From contig CAZPBC010000031.1 in assembly GCA_964584775.1 (NCBI GenBank), forward strand, positions 1 to 23,416: 23,416 nt of DNA. Direction: 5' to 3'. Positions within the stretch are counted from its first letter, which is position 1, and the number at the start of each line of letters is the position of its first letter. This document shows positions 1 to 7,410 of the stretch, in pieces. The translations under genes were made by a program, and so were the position numbers. The notes beneath the pieces were generated by a model that made no database searches, was not told where the DNA came from, and was given only the letters and a program-made list of their open reading frames with translations. This stretch comes from CAZPBC01 sp964584775. GTDB taxonomy: Bacteria > Chlamydiota > Chlamydiia > Chlamydiales > SLFE01.

Positions 1-300
1 GAGTTGTTAAACTTTGACAAAGGGTGAGTTTCAGATCCCCCTCCACTTGGAGGTTGTTAGGAAGGGTCGTTAAACTTGTACAACCGGTGAGACCCAGATC
101 CCCATCCACTTGGAGGTTGTTAGGAAGGGTCGTTAAACTTGTACAACCGCTGAGATACAGATTCCCCCCCACTTGGAGGTTATCTGGAAGGGTTGCTAAA
201 CTTGTACAACCGATGAGATTTAGCTTCCCCTCCACTTGGAGGTTGTCTGGTAGAGTCGTTAAACTTGTACAATAGCTGAGGTTAAGATACCCCCCCACGT
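1..300 (-). repeat. 63-bp tandem coding repeats
   Basis: A unit of 63 bases recurs about five times; the same block is seen starting near 45, 108 and 171. Each unit codes for one 21-residue LRR. The part coding for CTSLTTLP and NNLQV is almost invariant, while the four to five codons between units vary. This suggests recent expansion by slippage or recombination, with variation focused on the exposed beta-strand positions. Confidence 0.85.
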
Positions 301-766
301 GCAGATTGTTAGGAAGTGTCTCTAAACTCATACGACTTCCGAACAGATCACCCCCCACTTGGAGGTTGTCTGGAAGGGTCTTTATTTGACCATCACAGAT
401 TAAATCACCTTTCACTTCCAGATTTTTTAATAAAGATGGGTCGATATCTGAATCAAGAAATAGGTCTCCGGTAACAATGATTTTTCTATTACCAAAATCT
501 TCTCCATTCTGAAGAGCAGCCGTAAACTCTTCTGGAGTCATCCTTTTGACAGGAGTCGTCACCTCTCCTTCACTGACTCTTTCCGACTCTAGAGTAGTAG
601 ATGCACTCGCAGCTTCCCCTTTAGGCACTTCAACAGGGAGTTCAGTTCCAACAGGTTTAACCTCTCGGCCAGCTAGCTCTCCTTCTCCCCCTTCCGAGAG
701 AGAGAGATCGTCACCGTTGCCTGGCTCAGGCGTCCTTTGTATCTCTTCTCCACCACGAATTGGCAC
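1..766 (-). CDS. Leucine-rich-repeat protein, N-terminal part (runs off left edge)
   Basis: The minus-strand frame is open from a GTG at 766 to the window edge, giving 255 residues of a longer protein. The GTG has a G-rich Shine-Dalgarno (AAGGGGG) five to six bases upstream, and an in-frame TAA at 784 rules out a much earlier start. Residues 1-75 are hydrophilic, rich in Glu, Gly and Ser. From about residue 96 there are eight leucine-rich units of 19-21 residues, with consensus LxLxGCTSLTTLPNNLQV and GDL. This is the short LPxxL type of LRR known from YopM and IpaH effectors. The last five units are nearly identical in DNA as well. The C-terminus, which would tell a scaffold from an IpaH-like E3 ligase, is outside the window. 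The repeat class is clear; a host-interaction role is inferred from the family. Confidence 0.85.
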   Translation of the reverse strand, partial: MPIRGGEEIQRTPEPGNGDDLSLSEGGEGELAGREVKPVGTELPVEVPKGEAASASTTLESERVSEGEVTTPVKRMTPEEFTAALQNGEDFGNRKIIVTGDLFLDSDIDPSLLKNLEVKGDLICDGQIKTLPDNLQVGGDLFGSRMSLETLPNNLHVGGYLNLSYCTSLTTLPDNLQVEGKLNLIGCTSLATLPDNLQVGGNLYLSGCTSLTTLPNNLQVDGDLGLTGCTSLTTLPNNLQVEGDLKLTLCQSLTT

Positions 767-773
767 ATAAACC

Positions 774-889
774 CCCTTTTTTTAAGTCATATCAATTAAA
801 AAATTCCTTTTTGTACCTAAAAGCATAACAGCCTTCATTAAAAACTTCGATACGATGGAATTTTTTAATTGTATGACATAAAAAAAGGG
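774..889. repeat. Near-perfect 33/34-nt inverted repeat with 49-nt spacer
   Basis: The left arm is 774-807 and the right arm 857-889. They are reverse complements except for one mismatch and one unpaired base. The outer ends read CCCTTTTTTTA and TAAAAAAAGGG; the inner ends read AATTAAAAAATTCC and GGAATTTTTTAATT. It fills the gap between the cbrC stop codon and the LRR gene start. In a minus-strand transcript the GGG of the LRR ribosome binding site would pair with the CCC just after the cbrC stop. It could be a translational switch, a processing hairpin or a MITE relic. No target-site duplication is evident. Confidence 0.85.
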
Positions 890-891
890 CT

Positions 892-1428
892 TCAATTCCA
901 GTCATCTGTGAGCCGATGTTGAATGCATTTTACACAGCGGAAAAGATACCCTTGATGGCTAGATTCGTTGACAAGAGTCTCTGTATATTCATCGATTGCG
1001 ATCGAGTAGATGTCGCATAATCTCTGTACGTCTTCTGACAACTCGCCTTCAAGCTGACGAGCTTGGATTTCAGCCCATCCAACATAACCTATGAAGGCGC
1101 AGTGGTCTCCACAGTGACTGAGCCATTTTTCTTGTTGCAAACCTACATACCCGGGTGTCCTCTGAACCAACTCTTCCGTGCAAGATGGATCCTCTACGAC
1201 TTCACAAGAAACGGCAACCTGAAAAGTAATTTTGTACTTCCTTGCTGCTTCTCCGTTGTGGATACACCATGGGCATATCCTAGCGACTCTTTCTCTGCAG
1301 GTGAAAGGACCTGTATACGCATAGTCACGCTCTTGATCACAAGCTGGGCAGTGGATCTTTTCTTGTTCTATAGCACCCGTTTCTAGAGGATGGGGGTGGT
1401 ACTTGAAGTGAGGAAGCGCTGTTTGCAT
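892..1428 (-). CDS. cbrC: CbrC family protein (UPF0167)
   Basis: The 178-residue product matches the CbrC/UPF0167 family along its length. Visible signs are the N-terminal LPHFKYHPHPLETGAI block, CxxC pairs at residues 27-30 and 52-55 (CPAC, CPWCIHNG), the central RTPGYVGLQQEKWLSHCGDH segment, the FIGYVGW segment, and a C-terminal FRCVKC pair. The Cys pairs suggest metal binding. In Escherichia coli CbrC belongs to the CreBC regulon and is linked to colicin E2 tolerance; its biochemical role is unknown. The start is six bases after the stop of the upstream gene (1435-1995), so the two are probably cotranscribed. The family call is firm, the function is not. Confidence 0.9.
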   Translation of the reverse strand: MQTALPHFKYHPHPLETGAIEQEKIHCPACDQERDYAYTGPFTCRERVARICPWCIHNGEAARKYKITFQVAVSCEVVEDPSCTEELVQRTPGYVGLQQEKWLSHCGDHCAFIGYVGWAEIQARQLEGELSEDVQRLCDIYSIAIDEYTETLVNESSHQGYLFRCVKCIQHRLTDDWN

Positions 1429-1434
1429 GATTCC

Positions 1435-1995
1435 CTATGGCTTATGTCTTTGTTCTAAGGCTTGGAGACTTCCTTTGGTAGATTGAGGAGAAAGAACCGC
1501 TAAAACAGCTCGTACTTCTTTCCGTTTAGCAAGACAAGCTCGATAAAGTGCTCCTCGAAAGGGAATGCGGCCAGAAAAAATCCGCTTTAGCTCGTTGATA
1601 AAAGCCTTTCTCACATCATCTCGGCACTCAAAGCTTTCAAGAGCCTTTGGATCGTTAAGACAAGCAAGGGCTGTTTCCATCTGATCCACATTTTCTGCGA
1701 GCCGATAGAGTTCAAGAAAACCCTCATCACCCCCTAAAAACCGCCGCACTTCGACGAAGTCTGCTAATCTCTCAAAACGCACTCCTTCAGGAGTGCGAAG
1801 AGGTGTTCTCGGCTTTCTCGGAGGAGGCGACTCTAATGCAACCGCTGCAGCACGACTTACAGTTAATGAGCTCACTACACTTAACGCTTGCACAGGGCGA
1901 CCACGTAGGTGTCTTCTTCTCGCTCCATGGGGACCGTGTTTTGAAGCGGCGTACTCTCTTCGCCTTTGTTGAGTTTCTGCTGGTGCTGTTTTCAT
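1435..1995 (-). CDS. Arginine-rich hypothetical protein
   Basis: I do not recognise this 186-residue protein. The chosen ATG at 1995 has AGGG about nine bases upstream. An ATG at 2004 is possible, and a TTG at 2058 leaves the frame open but lies inside a terminator hairpin, so it is unlikely. The first 60 residues are basic and low in complexity, with RRR and RRRHLRGR clusters and a PPPRKPRTPLRTP stretch. The remainder looks alpha-helical, with several Arg- and Leu-rich amphipathic segments. No membrane segment is evident. The basic disordered N-terminus followed by a helical domain could suit a nucleic-acid-binding or secreted protein, but this is only inference. Confidence 0.65.
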   Translation of the reverse strand: MKTAPAETQQRRREYAASKHGPHGARRRHLRGRPVQALSVVSSLTVSRAAAVALESPPPRKPRTPLRTPEGVRFERLADFVEVRRFLGGDEGFLELYRLAENVDQMETALACLNDPKALESFECRDDVRKAFINELKRIFSGRIPFRGALYRACLAKRKEVRAVLAVLSPQSTKGSLQALEQRHKP

Positions 1996-2036
1996 CTCTT
2001 TCATCCCTTTTTTATTTGACAAGGGGCGAAAGATAT

Positions 2037-2070
2037 AAAAAAATCCCCGTTTTTTCAATTAAAAACGGGG
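2037..2070 (-). terminator. Rho-independent terminator
   Basis: The sequence CCCCGTTTTT (2045-2054) pairs perfectly with AAAAACGGGG (2061-2070) around a six-base loop. Read on the minus strand it is followed by seven U residues. It lies just after the small gene that ends at 2095 and before the arginine-rich gene, so it separates these two units. Confidence 0.85.
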
Positions 2071-2094
2071 TTAAAAAACAAAGTTGAAGATTGA

Positions 2095-2367
2095 CTAATC
2101 TTTCCGAGTGATGCGACCTTCAAGAGATCCGGGATCGGAAGGGGGCTGCATCTGCTTAAGCTGGTTCGCTGCGACCTGACCTAATGTAGAGTCGAACTTC
2201 ATTGGAGTCACCTCCTTTTTTTTCAATGAGCCCGATGAGCTTTCCGTCCCTGGGGCGGTCTCTTTAAAATTGATTCCCAAGTCCCCGGTTTCTTTTGCTT
2301 TAGGGGGGGCTGCAGGTTGTGGGATGGGCGTCGGCCCTTGCGATTTAGAGATTCCATCTGAAGCCAT
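2095..2367 (-). CDS. Small hydrophilic hypothetical protein
   Basis: This 90-residue protein has no match that I recognise. The start is well supported by an ideal AGGAGGTGA ribosome binding site five bases before the ATG, and by a terminator just after the stop. The sequence is rich in Pro, Lys, Ser and Gln, with no hydrophobic segment, and looks disordered apart from a possible short helix near residues 60-72 (TLGQVAANQLKQM). The Ser/Pro-rich, uncharged start resembles type III secretion signals, which have no fixed motif, so this remains a weak inference. It appears to be a single-gene unit with its own promoter. Confidence 0.7.
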   Translation of the reverse strand: MASDGISKSQGPTPIPQPAAPPKAKETGDLGINFKETAPGTESSSGSLKKKEVTPMKFDSTLGQVAANQLKQMQPPSDPGSLEGRITRKD

Positions 2368-2383
2368 GATTCACCTCCTGTTC

Positions 2384-2450
2384 ACTCAATATTATAATCT
2401 TTTTTTGAATTTATTTTCTAGAGAAAATTTGTAAGTGACTTATATTGAGT
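2384..2450. repeat. 9-bp inverted repeat around the small-gene promoter
   Basis: ACTCAATAT (2384-2392) and ATATTGAGT (2442-2450) are exact reverse complements, 49 bases apart. The left arm overlaps the candidate -10 box. Between them is a second dyad, TTTTCT-AG-AGAAAA. Such paired sites can be repressor operators, but in AT-rich DNA they can also arise by chance. Confidence 0.4.
2391..2396 (-). promoter_or_regulatory. Candidate -10 box for the small gene
   Basis: A perfect TATAAT on the minus strand lies 24 bases before the ATG at 2367, so the leader would be about 18 bases and hold just the strong ribosome binding site. No convincing -35 box was found at 16-18 bases. Confidence 0.45.
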
Positions 2451-2451
2451 A

Positions 2452-5400
2452 TTATAAATCCGAGATGATCTCTTGCTGGTCGCTGAGAGTGTAGTGAACA
2501 TCTTGGAGAAGCTGGAGGAGCTCATCACGTGAGAGGAGCTTAATCAGCTCCTGGTCATCTTTACCAACCACCTCTTCAAGAAGCTGACCCTTCTTCTGAA
2601 TCATCTGGTGGATCTTCTCTTCGAAGGTCCCACGGGTGACCATTTTGAAGACTTGGACTCCCCTCTTCTGCCCGATGCGGTGGACCCTGTCGGTGGCTTG
2701 GTTTTCTCGAGCGGCGTTCCACCAGCGGTCATAATGGACGACGACAGAAGCCGCAGTCAGCTCGATTCCCAGTCCGGCTGCTTGGAGAGAAGCGACAAAG
2801 ACTTTGCAGTTGGGGTCTGTTTGAAATCGGTCGATCTCTTTCCCTCGGTTGGATGTGGAGCCCCGGATCCCGGCAAAACCAATCCCCTTCTCTTGAAGAT
2901 AGTCTTGGATGAGGTCTAGCTGGAGCAGGTACTGGGAAAAGACCACCACCTTCTGTCCACTTTCTAGAATCTCATGGATCAGCTCTTTAAAACGCTCCCA
3001 CTTTCCAGAGGTCATCTCCGCTGCTTTTTCCTTATCTTTCAAGTAGACTGCAGGATGGTTACAGATCTGCTTCAATTTCGAGAGAATAGAAAAAATGTGG
3101 ATGTAAGGAACCTGTTTCGAGGGATCGTTGAGTTCGCTGATCGCACTCCTCGAAGTTTTTAGGAGCTCCTCGTAGAGGAGGTACTGCTCACGGAGAAGCG
3201 GAACATAGGAGACCTCTTCAATTTTTTCTGGAAGGTCTTTGAGAACGTCCTCTTTCTTCCTTCGAAGGAGAAAAGGGTGGATCAATTTTTTCAGCAGGCG
3301 CTTTTTCGTATCGTCTTGGTAGCGCTCAATGGGGACTTGAAACTCTTCTCGGAAGACCTTTTCCCCTGGAAGGTAGCCATGGAGTGTCACATCGAAAAGA
3401 GCGCGGAGCTCAGAGAGGTTATTTTCAATCGGCGTTCCTGTCAGACCCACAACAGAAGCCGCCTTCACTTGGAGCAGTGCTTGATGCAGCTTGCTTTTCG
3501 AATTCTTAGCTAGTTGAACCTCGTCGTAGACAGCGACTTCGAAAGGAATCTGGCTAAAGAGCTCTTTGTCGCGCCGCAAAATTCCATAAGAGGTGACGAG
3601 CACATCGTACTTCTCTTGAAAACCTTCCATGCTTCTTGAAGAGCCGTAGTAAGTAAAGACTTTGGCTTGGGGAAAGAAGGTTTTTAGTTTGTCTTGCCAG
3701 TGGTAGATGACAGAGGTAGGGCAGACGACAAGAAAGTGTTTACGGGCAGGATTGGAGCTTTTGATTGCAGAGAGTAGAGCGATGGCTTGTGGTGTTTTAC
3801 CGAGCCCCATGTCATCCGACAGCATTGAAGAGAGGTGGTGGCTGTAGAGCGACCAAAGGAAATAAAGTCCCTTCTCCTGGTAGGGGCGCAAGCGCCCATT
3901 GAAAAGCTCGAGGGAGGGTTCGCTAAAGAGCTTGAGGTCAAAAAGGTCGTCCCACACTTTTTTCCCAGCAGCGTCAGTGTCAAATTCTGGATCTTCAAGC
4001 TGAGCGAGTTTGATCATATCTAAAACACTCAGCTGTAGCCCTTGGTTGAAAACGGCCTGCTTAGGAAGCGAGCGGATCCAGAAAAAGCTCGGAGCATGGA
4101 GGTCAATCATCCCCGCACTGGTCAGGTAAAAGCGGCGTTTAGAGTGAGAGGCGAGAACAAGGTCGCTGAGAGAGATACGCCCCATCTCGGTCTGCAAGTA
4201 CCCTTTCACAAAAAAGCGCGATCCCTCTTTTTTCACCTCATCGATGACCATCTTCGTGCGTTTTGGTTTCGTCAAGAAAGAATCTAACTCGAGGATGTGA
4301 GGAAGGAGCATCTCAAAAGAGAAGGCTAAGAAACCATCAATCTCTTCTTTGGCGATCTCTTTCTCTTCAGGGAAGTGTTCTATAAGGTAGGGGTGGATTG
4401 GGATGGAGCTAAACCCTTTTCCTTTTTCATAGACATCTCGATCGTAGAAGACCACTTCTTGGTTCGAAAGGCCCATTCGCAACTCATTCACCATCTGTGT
4501 TTGGATCACAGAGCGAGTGGGATCGTAAGACATTTTGAGCCCAGTGCGTTCCACAGCCGCCTCTCCTGAGAAGAAGTTTTCCACCCCAGCCAGCTCATCG
4601 CGGTTTTTTTGAATGAAGTCACTCATCTCGATCGGCCGAACGACCATACCAGGACGGATACGCATCCCCACGTGCGTCTGCGTCTTCTGGTAAAAACCGA
4701 GCTTTGGTAGATAGATCCACTGTCCATAATCAATTTTATCTTCGGCTGACGTTTCGTAGTTGAGTGCAGTGTCGAAAAAGAGCAGACCCTTCTCATCCAC
4801 TTCATAAGTCAAAGCATCCGAAAGCGAGATCATATGGGTTGCAAACTCAGGACGTTCTGAAAGCCAAGAGCGGTGGTTTGTCACGAAACTCGAGACATGC
4901 TCTTTGGCAACATAGAGATCTGCGGTTTCAAAACGGAGGGGATCCATCGGGTAAAAGCCTTTTCCCGCAAGATAGACCCAGCTTCCAAAAAGGTGGGTAG
5001 AAGGATCGATCAAATCTCCACTTTCAAAAGCATAGGCACGGATGTGAAGTGCCTGGTCAGCGTCAATCTCAAGCTCATATTTAGGAGTGATGACCTCATC
5101 GAAAATCTCCACCTGCTTCATCATGGCTCGGACATCGTGGAGATGATCATTTAAAAGAGTTTCAATCTCCTCTTCGGGATAAAAACGCTTCGCTAATGAG
5201 CCAATATTGACGCGGGATAAAAAGCCTCTCCCAGGAAAGTACTGCCAGCGCCCGACCATGAGTCCTGCTTCCTCGATCTCACTCTCTTCAGGGCCGATGA
5301 CTTTGAGCGCCACCTCCTCTTCGTCAAAAATCAGTTCAGATTGAGGGAGGTTTTCAGGGAAGAGGGGTTTGAGGTTTGAAGGCTCCCCTTCTAAACCTGG

Positions 5401-6102
5401 GACAAGACGCCGTAAAAAGTCGGTGGAAAGCGTCATCTCTACTTCTACCGATGCAAACTCGATCTTCATCTTTTCAGGAAGGTGGTCTGGTTGTTCGATA
5501 AAGTGGATCTTCGCTTCCCCTCTTTCGGCTTGGAGAAACATCCATTTAGAAAAGTCTGTGAAGAGAGAGAGCTCGAGCTGTAGCTTTAAGCTAGGGCGCC
5601 CTTCACGCCATAGAGCGAGTTCCTCAAGAGGTAGGTTAGAAAATTTGAGAGAGGTCTCTTCAGTCGGAATCTCTTGCTCAGTAAACACCTCTTCTAAAAA
5701 CGCTTTGCCTGTGTCATCTTTTGCGGTGACTTGAAAGATGGGTGTCGAGACAGTTGAAAAGTCCAAAGCGAGGTTTGCCTCTTCATCTTGATCGAAAAGC
5801 TCGCGTGCAATCTCCATCCACATGGAGCTAGAAAAGCGTTGATGGAGTGGATGGGGCGGTTTGGAAAAAATGGAGTGCCAAGCAATCGCGAGGTAGAGAT
5901 TTTCGTCCTCTTCTGCGGTCGTGAAGGAGTCTTTTACTCCCCCTGTTTCAGTCAGTTGCAAAAAGACCCAGTAAGCTTCCTCTACTTCTGGGTCTTTGAT
6001 CTCAATCTGATAAGTGGGGCCAGAGAATTCTATTTCACCAACCACTCCACGGTCGATGAGCTCCTTTGCTTTTTGAGCAACTTCTCTAGTCCACGGTTTC
6101 AT
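2452..6102 (-). CDS. SNF2-family DNA-dependent ATPase/helicase
   Basis: The 1216-residue product has both SNF2 lobes in its C-terminal 500 residues. Walker A is DDMGLGKT at about 763-770. Walker B is YDEVQ near 859-863, with Gln in place of the usual His as in the bacterial and archaeal DEAQ-type group. Motif III is GLTGTPIENN near 888. The second lobe has VVVFSQYL near 1050, then GLGIELTAASVVVHYDRWWN and the arginine-finger motif VI, ATDRVHRIGQ, near 1135. The first 700 residues are divergent and appear mixed alpha/beta, as in bacterial SNF2-associated regions. Chlamydiae keep SNF2 proteins of this size. The role in DNA or RNA-polymerase remodelling is inferred. The ATG directly follows the ald stop (TAGATG), so the two are probably one operon. 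No strong terminator follows. Confidence 0.93.
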   Translation of the reverse strand: MKPWTREVAQKAKELIDRGVVGEIEFSGPTYQIEIKDPEVEEAYWVFLQLTETGGVKDSFTTAEEDENLYLAIAWHSIFSKPPHPLHQRFSSSMWMEIARELFDQDEEANLALDFSTVSTPIFQVTAKDDTGKAFLEEVFTEQEIPTEETSLKFSNLPLEELALWREGRPSLKLQLELSLFTDFSKWMFLQAERGEAKIHFIEQPDHLPEKMKIEFASVEVEMTLSTDFLRRLVPGLEGEPSNLKPLFPENLPQSELIFDEEEVALKVIGPEESEIEEAGLMVGRWQYFPGRGFLSRVNIGSLAKRFYPEEEIETLLNDHLHDVRAMMKQVEIFDEVITPKYELEIDADQALHIRAYAFESGDLIDPSTHLFGSWVYLAGKGFYPMDPLRFETADLYVAKEHVSSFVTNHRSWLSERPEFATHMISLSDALTYEVDEKGLLFFDTALNYETSAEDKIDYGQWIYLPKLGFYQKTQTHVGMRIRPGMVVRPIEMSDFIQKNRDELAGVENFFSGEAAVERTGLKMSYDPTRSVIQTQMVNELRMGLSNQEVVFYDRDVYEKGKGFSSIPIHPYLIEHFPEEKEIAKEEIDGFLAFSFEMLLPHILELDSFLTKPKRTKMVIDEVKKEGSRFFVKGYLQTEMGRISLSDLVLASHSKRRFYLTSAGMIDLHAPSFFWIRSLPKQAVFNQGLQLSVLDMIKLAQLEDPEFDTDAAGKKVWDDLFDLKLFSEPSLELFNGRLRPYQEKGLYFLWSLYSHHLSSMLSDDMGLGKTPQAIALLSAIKSSNPARKHFLVVCPTSVIYHWQDKLKTFFPQAKVFTYYGSSRSMEGFQEKYDVLVTSYGILRRDKELFSQIPFEVAVYDEVQLAKNSKSKLHQALLQVKAASVVGLTGTPIENNLSELRALFDVTLHGYLPGEKVFREEFQVPIERYQDDTKKRLLKKLIHPFLLRRKKEDVLKDLPEKIEEVSYVPLLREQYLLYEELLKTSRSAISELNDPSKQVPYIHIFSILSKLKQICNHPAVYLKDKEKAAEMTSGKWERFKELIHEILESGQKVVVFSQYLLQLDLIQDYLQEKGIGFAGIRGSTSNRGKEIDRFQTDPNCKVFVASLQAAGLGIELTAASVVVHYDRWWNAARENQATDRVHRIGQKRGVQVFKMVTRGTFEEKIHQMIQKKGQLLEEVVGKDDQELIKLLSRDELLQLLQDVHYTLSDQQEIISDL

Positions 6103-7215
6103 CTATATCACTTGGTCAGGAGCCTGAAACTCATACCCCAATGCCTCAGCAACGGCTTCATTTGTCACTTTTCCGTCACAGACATTGAGCCCGAGTCTAA
6201 GGCCATTGTCTTCTAATAAAGCTTTTTTCCATCCGAGTTTTGCAATCGAGCGCGTGTAGCGCAGGGTTGCATTTGTCAATGCCTCTGAAGAGGTCCTCGC
6301 ACACGCCCCAGGCATGTTTGTCACGCAATAATGCAAGACACCCTCTTCGACATACGTTGGGTTGTCGTGGTTCGTCGGCCTGGAGGTTTCACTCGTTCCC
6401 CCCTGGTCAATCGAGATGTCGACAAAGACAGAACCTGGTTCCATCGTTTTCAGGATCTCTCTTGTGACAAGTTTTGGAGCACGTGCACCTGGAATCAAAA
6501 CAGAACCAATCAAGAGATCGGCACTCTTCACCGCACGTGCTACATTGTTGGGTGTCGAAAAGAAGGTTTTGATGTGAGGGGCATGGCGCTCTTCTAATTC
6601 TTTCAAACGGCGCAAGTTGTTATCGAGGATGATCACATCCGCACCGAGGCCCGACGCCATCCGCGCCGCTTCGGTTCCAGCAACGCCTCCTCCTAAAACA
6701 ACCACACGAGCAGGAAGGACTCCAGGAACTCCACCAAGAAGAACCCCTTTACCTCCGTAAGGTTGTAGAAGAGATTCAGCTCCCATCTGGATCGAGAGGC
6801 GCCCAGCGATCTCACTCATCGGAAGGAGAAGAGGAAGTCCCCCCCTTGCACCCACGACGGTCTCATAAGCAATCGCAACCGCACCTGAATCCACAAGCGC
6901 TTTTGTCAGTTGAGGTTCCGCGGCAAGGTGAAAGTAGCAGAAAAGGATCAGTCCAGGTCTTAAGTAACCATACTCTTGCTCAATCGGTTCTTTCACTTTG
7001 ACGACCATTTCAGAACTGGCATAGAGCTCCTCTGCCGTCTCAACAACATGCGCGCCAGCTGCAACATAGACCTCGTCAGAAAAGCCAATTCCAATGCCTA
7101 ACCCCTTTTGCACCAATATTTCGTGGCCATCTCTCACCAATTGATCCACACACGACGGGGTCAGGCCTACACGCGCTTCACGGATCTTCACTTCCTTCGG
7201 AACACCGATCTTCAT
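6103..7215 (-). CDS. ald: Alanine dehydrogenase
   Basis: The 370-residue product has the normal length for NAD-dependent L-alanine dehydrogenase (L-alanine to pyruvate, ammonia and NADH). All key residues known from the Mycobacterium enzyme are at the same numbers: Arg15, Lys75 and His96 for pyruvate binding and catalysis, and Asp270 in VDISIDQGG. The NAD-binding Rossmann motif GGGVAG is at 175-180, with the ribose-binding Asp198. TNMPGACARTS matches the family's C-terminal block. A ribosome binding site AAGGAA precedes the ATG. It is the first gene of a pair with the SNF2 gene. In an intracellular bacterium it would turn imported alanine into pyruvate for energy, in keeping with the amino-acid symporters further along. 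Confidence 0.96.
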   Translation of the reverse strand: MKIGVPKEVKIREARVGLTPSCVDQLVRDGHEILVQKGLGIGIGFSDEVYVAAGAHVVETAEELYASSEMVVKVKEPIEQEYGYLRPGLILFCYFHLAAEPQLTKALVDSGAVAIAYETVVGARGGLPLLLPMSEIAGRLSIQMGAESLLQPYGGKGVLLGGVPGVLPARVVVLGGGVAGTEAARMASGLGADVIILDNNLRRLKELEERHAPHIKTFFSTPNNVARAVKSADLLIGSVLIPGARAPKLVTREILKTMEPGSVFVDISIDQGGTSETSRPTNHDNPTYVEEGVLHYCVTNMPGACARTSSEALTNATLRYTRSIAKLGWKKALLEDNGLRLGLNVCDGKVTNEAVAEALGYEFQAPDQVI

Positions 7216-7410
7216 ATATTTTCCTTAATAAAATTATCCAAAACGGCGGAAGTATAACCTAAAACAGCGAAAAAAGCGATAGCGAGAGGCCTTTTATCCA
7301 CTTTTCATGAAGTATCTCCTGTAATAGGTTATGTTTATAATAAATATTTATTAAAATACTAATTATATATATAATTATAGTATATTAATGTGCAAAAAAG
7401 AGGTGGTTTT
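7216..7410. promoter_or_regulatory. Divergent AT-rich intergenic region with two palindromes
   Basis: This 195-base region separates ald (leftward) from the acidic repeat protein (rightward). It holds a perfect 14-base palindrome at 7339-7352 (AATAAATATTTATT) and a perfect 18-base palindrome at 7360-7377 (TAATTATATATATAATTA). TATAAT occurs on the plus strand at 7336-7341 and 7370-7375, neither with a good -35 box. For ald, TATACT on the minus strand at 7256-7251 is a possible -10 box. The palindromes could be sites for a nucleoid protein or dimeric regulator, or just AT-rich promoter DNA. Confidence 0.45.

Noticed and set aside
24..275. Plus-strand open frame with repeated WRLxGRVxKLVQ units
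   Set aside because: It is the complement of the LRR repeats; the minus frame has true LRR motifs, a ribosome binding site and a longer reading frame.
1..300. CRISPR array
   Set aside because: The 63-bp units are contiguous and coding, with no spacer of independent sequence.
1996..2058. TTG start for the arginine-rich protein
   Set aside because: The TTG lies in the loop of a terminator hairpin and lacks a ribosome binding site; ATG at 1995 is better placed.
5788..6216. Plus-strand open frame across the snf2-ald joint
   Set aside because: It lies opposite two well-supported genes and shows no protein-like pattern.
7390..7410. GTG start for the acidic repeat protein
   Set aside because: It has no ribosome binding site, and it overlaps the strong one belonging to the ATG at 7411.
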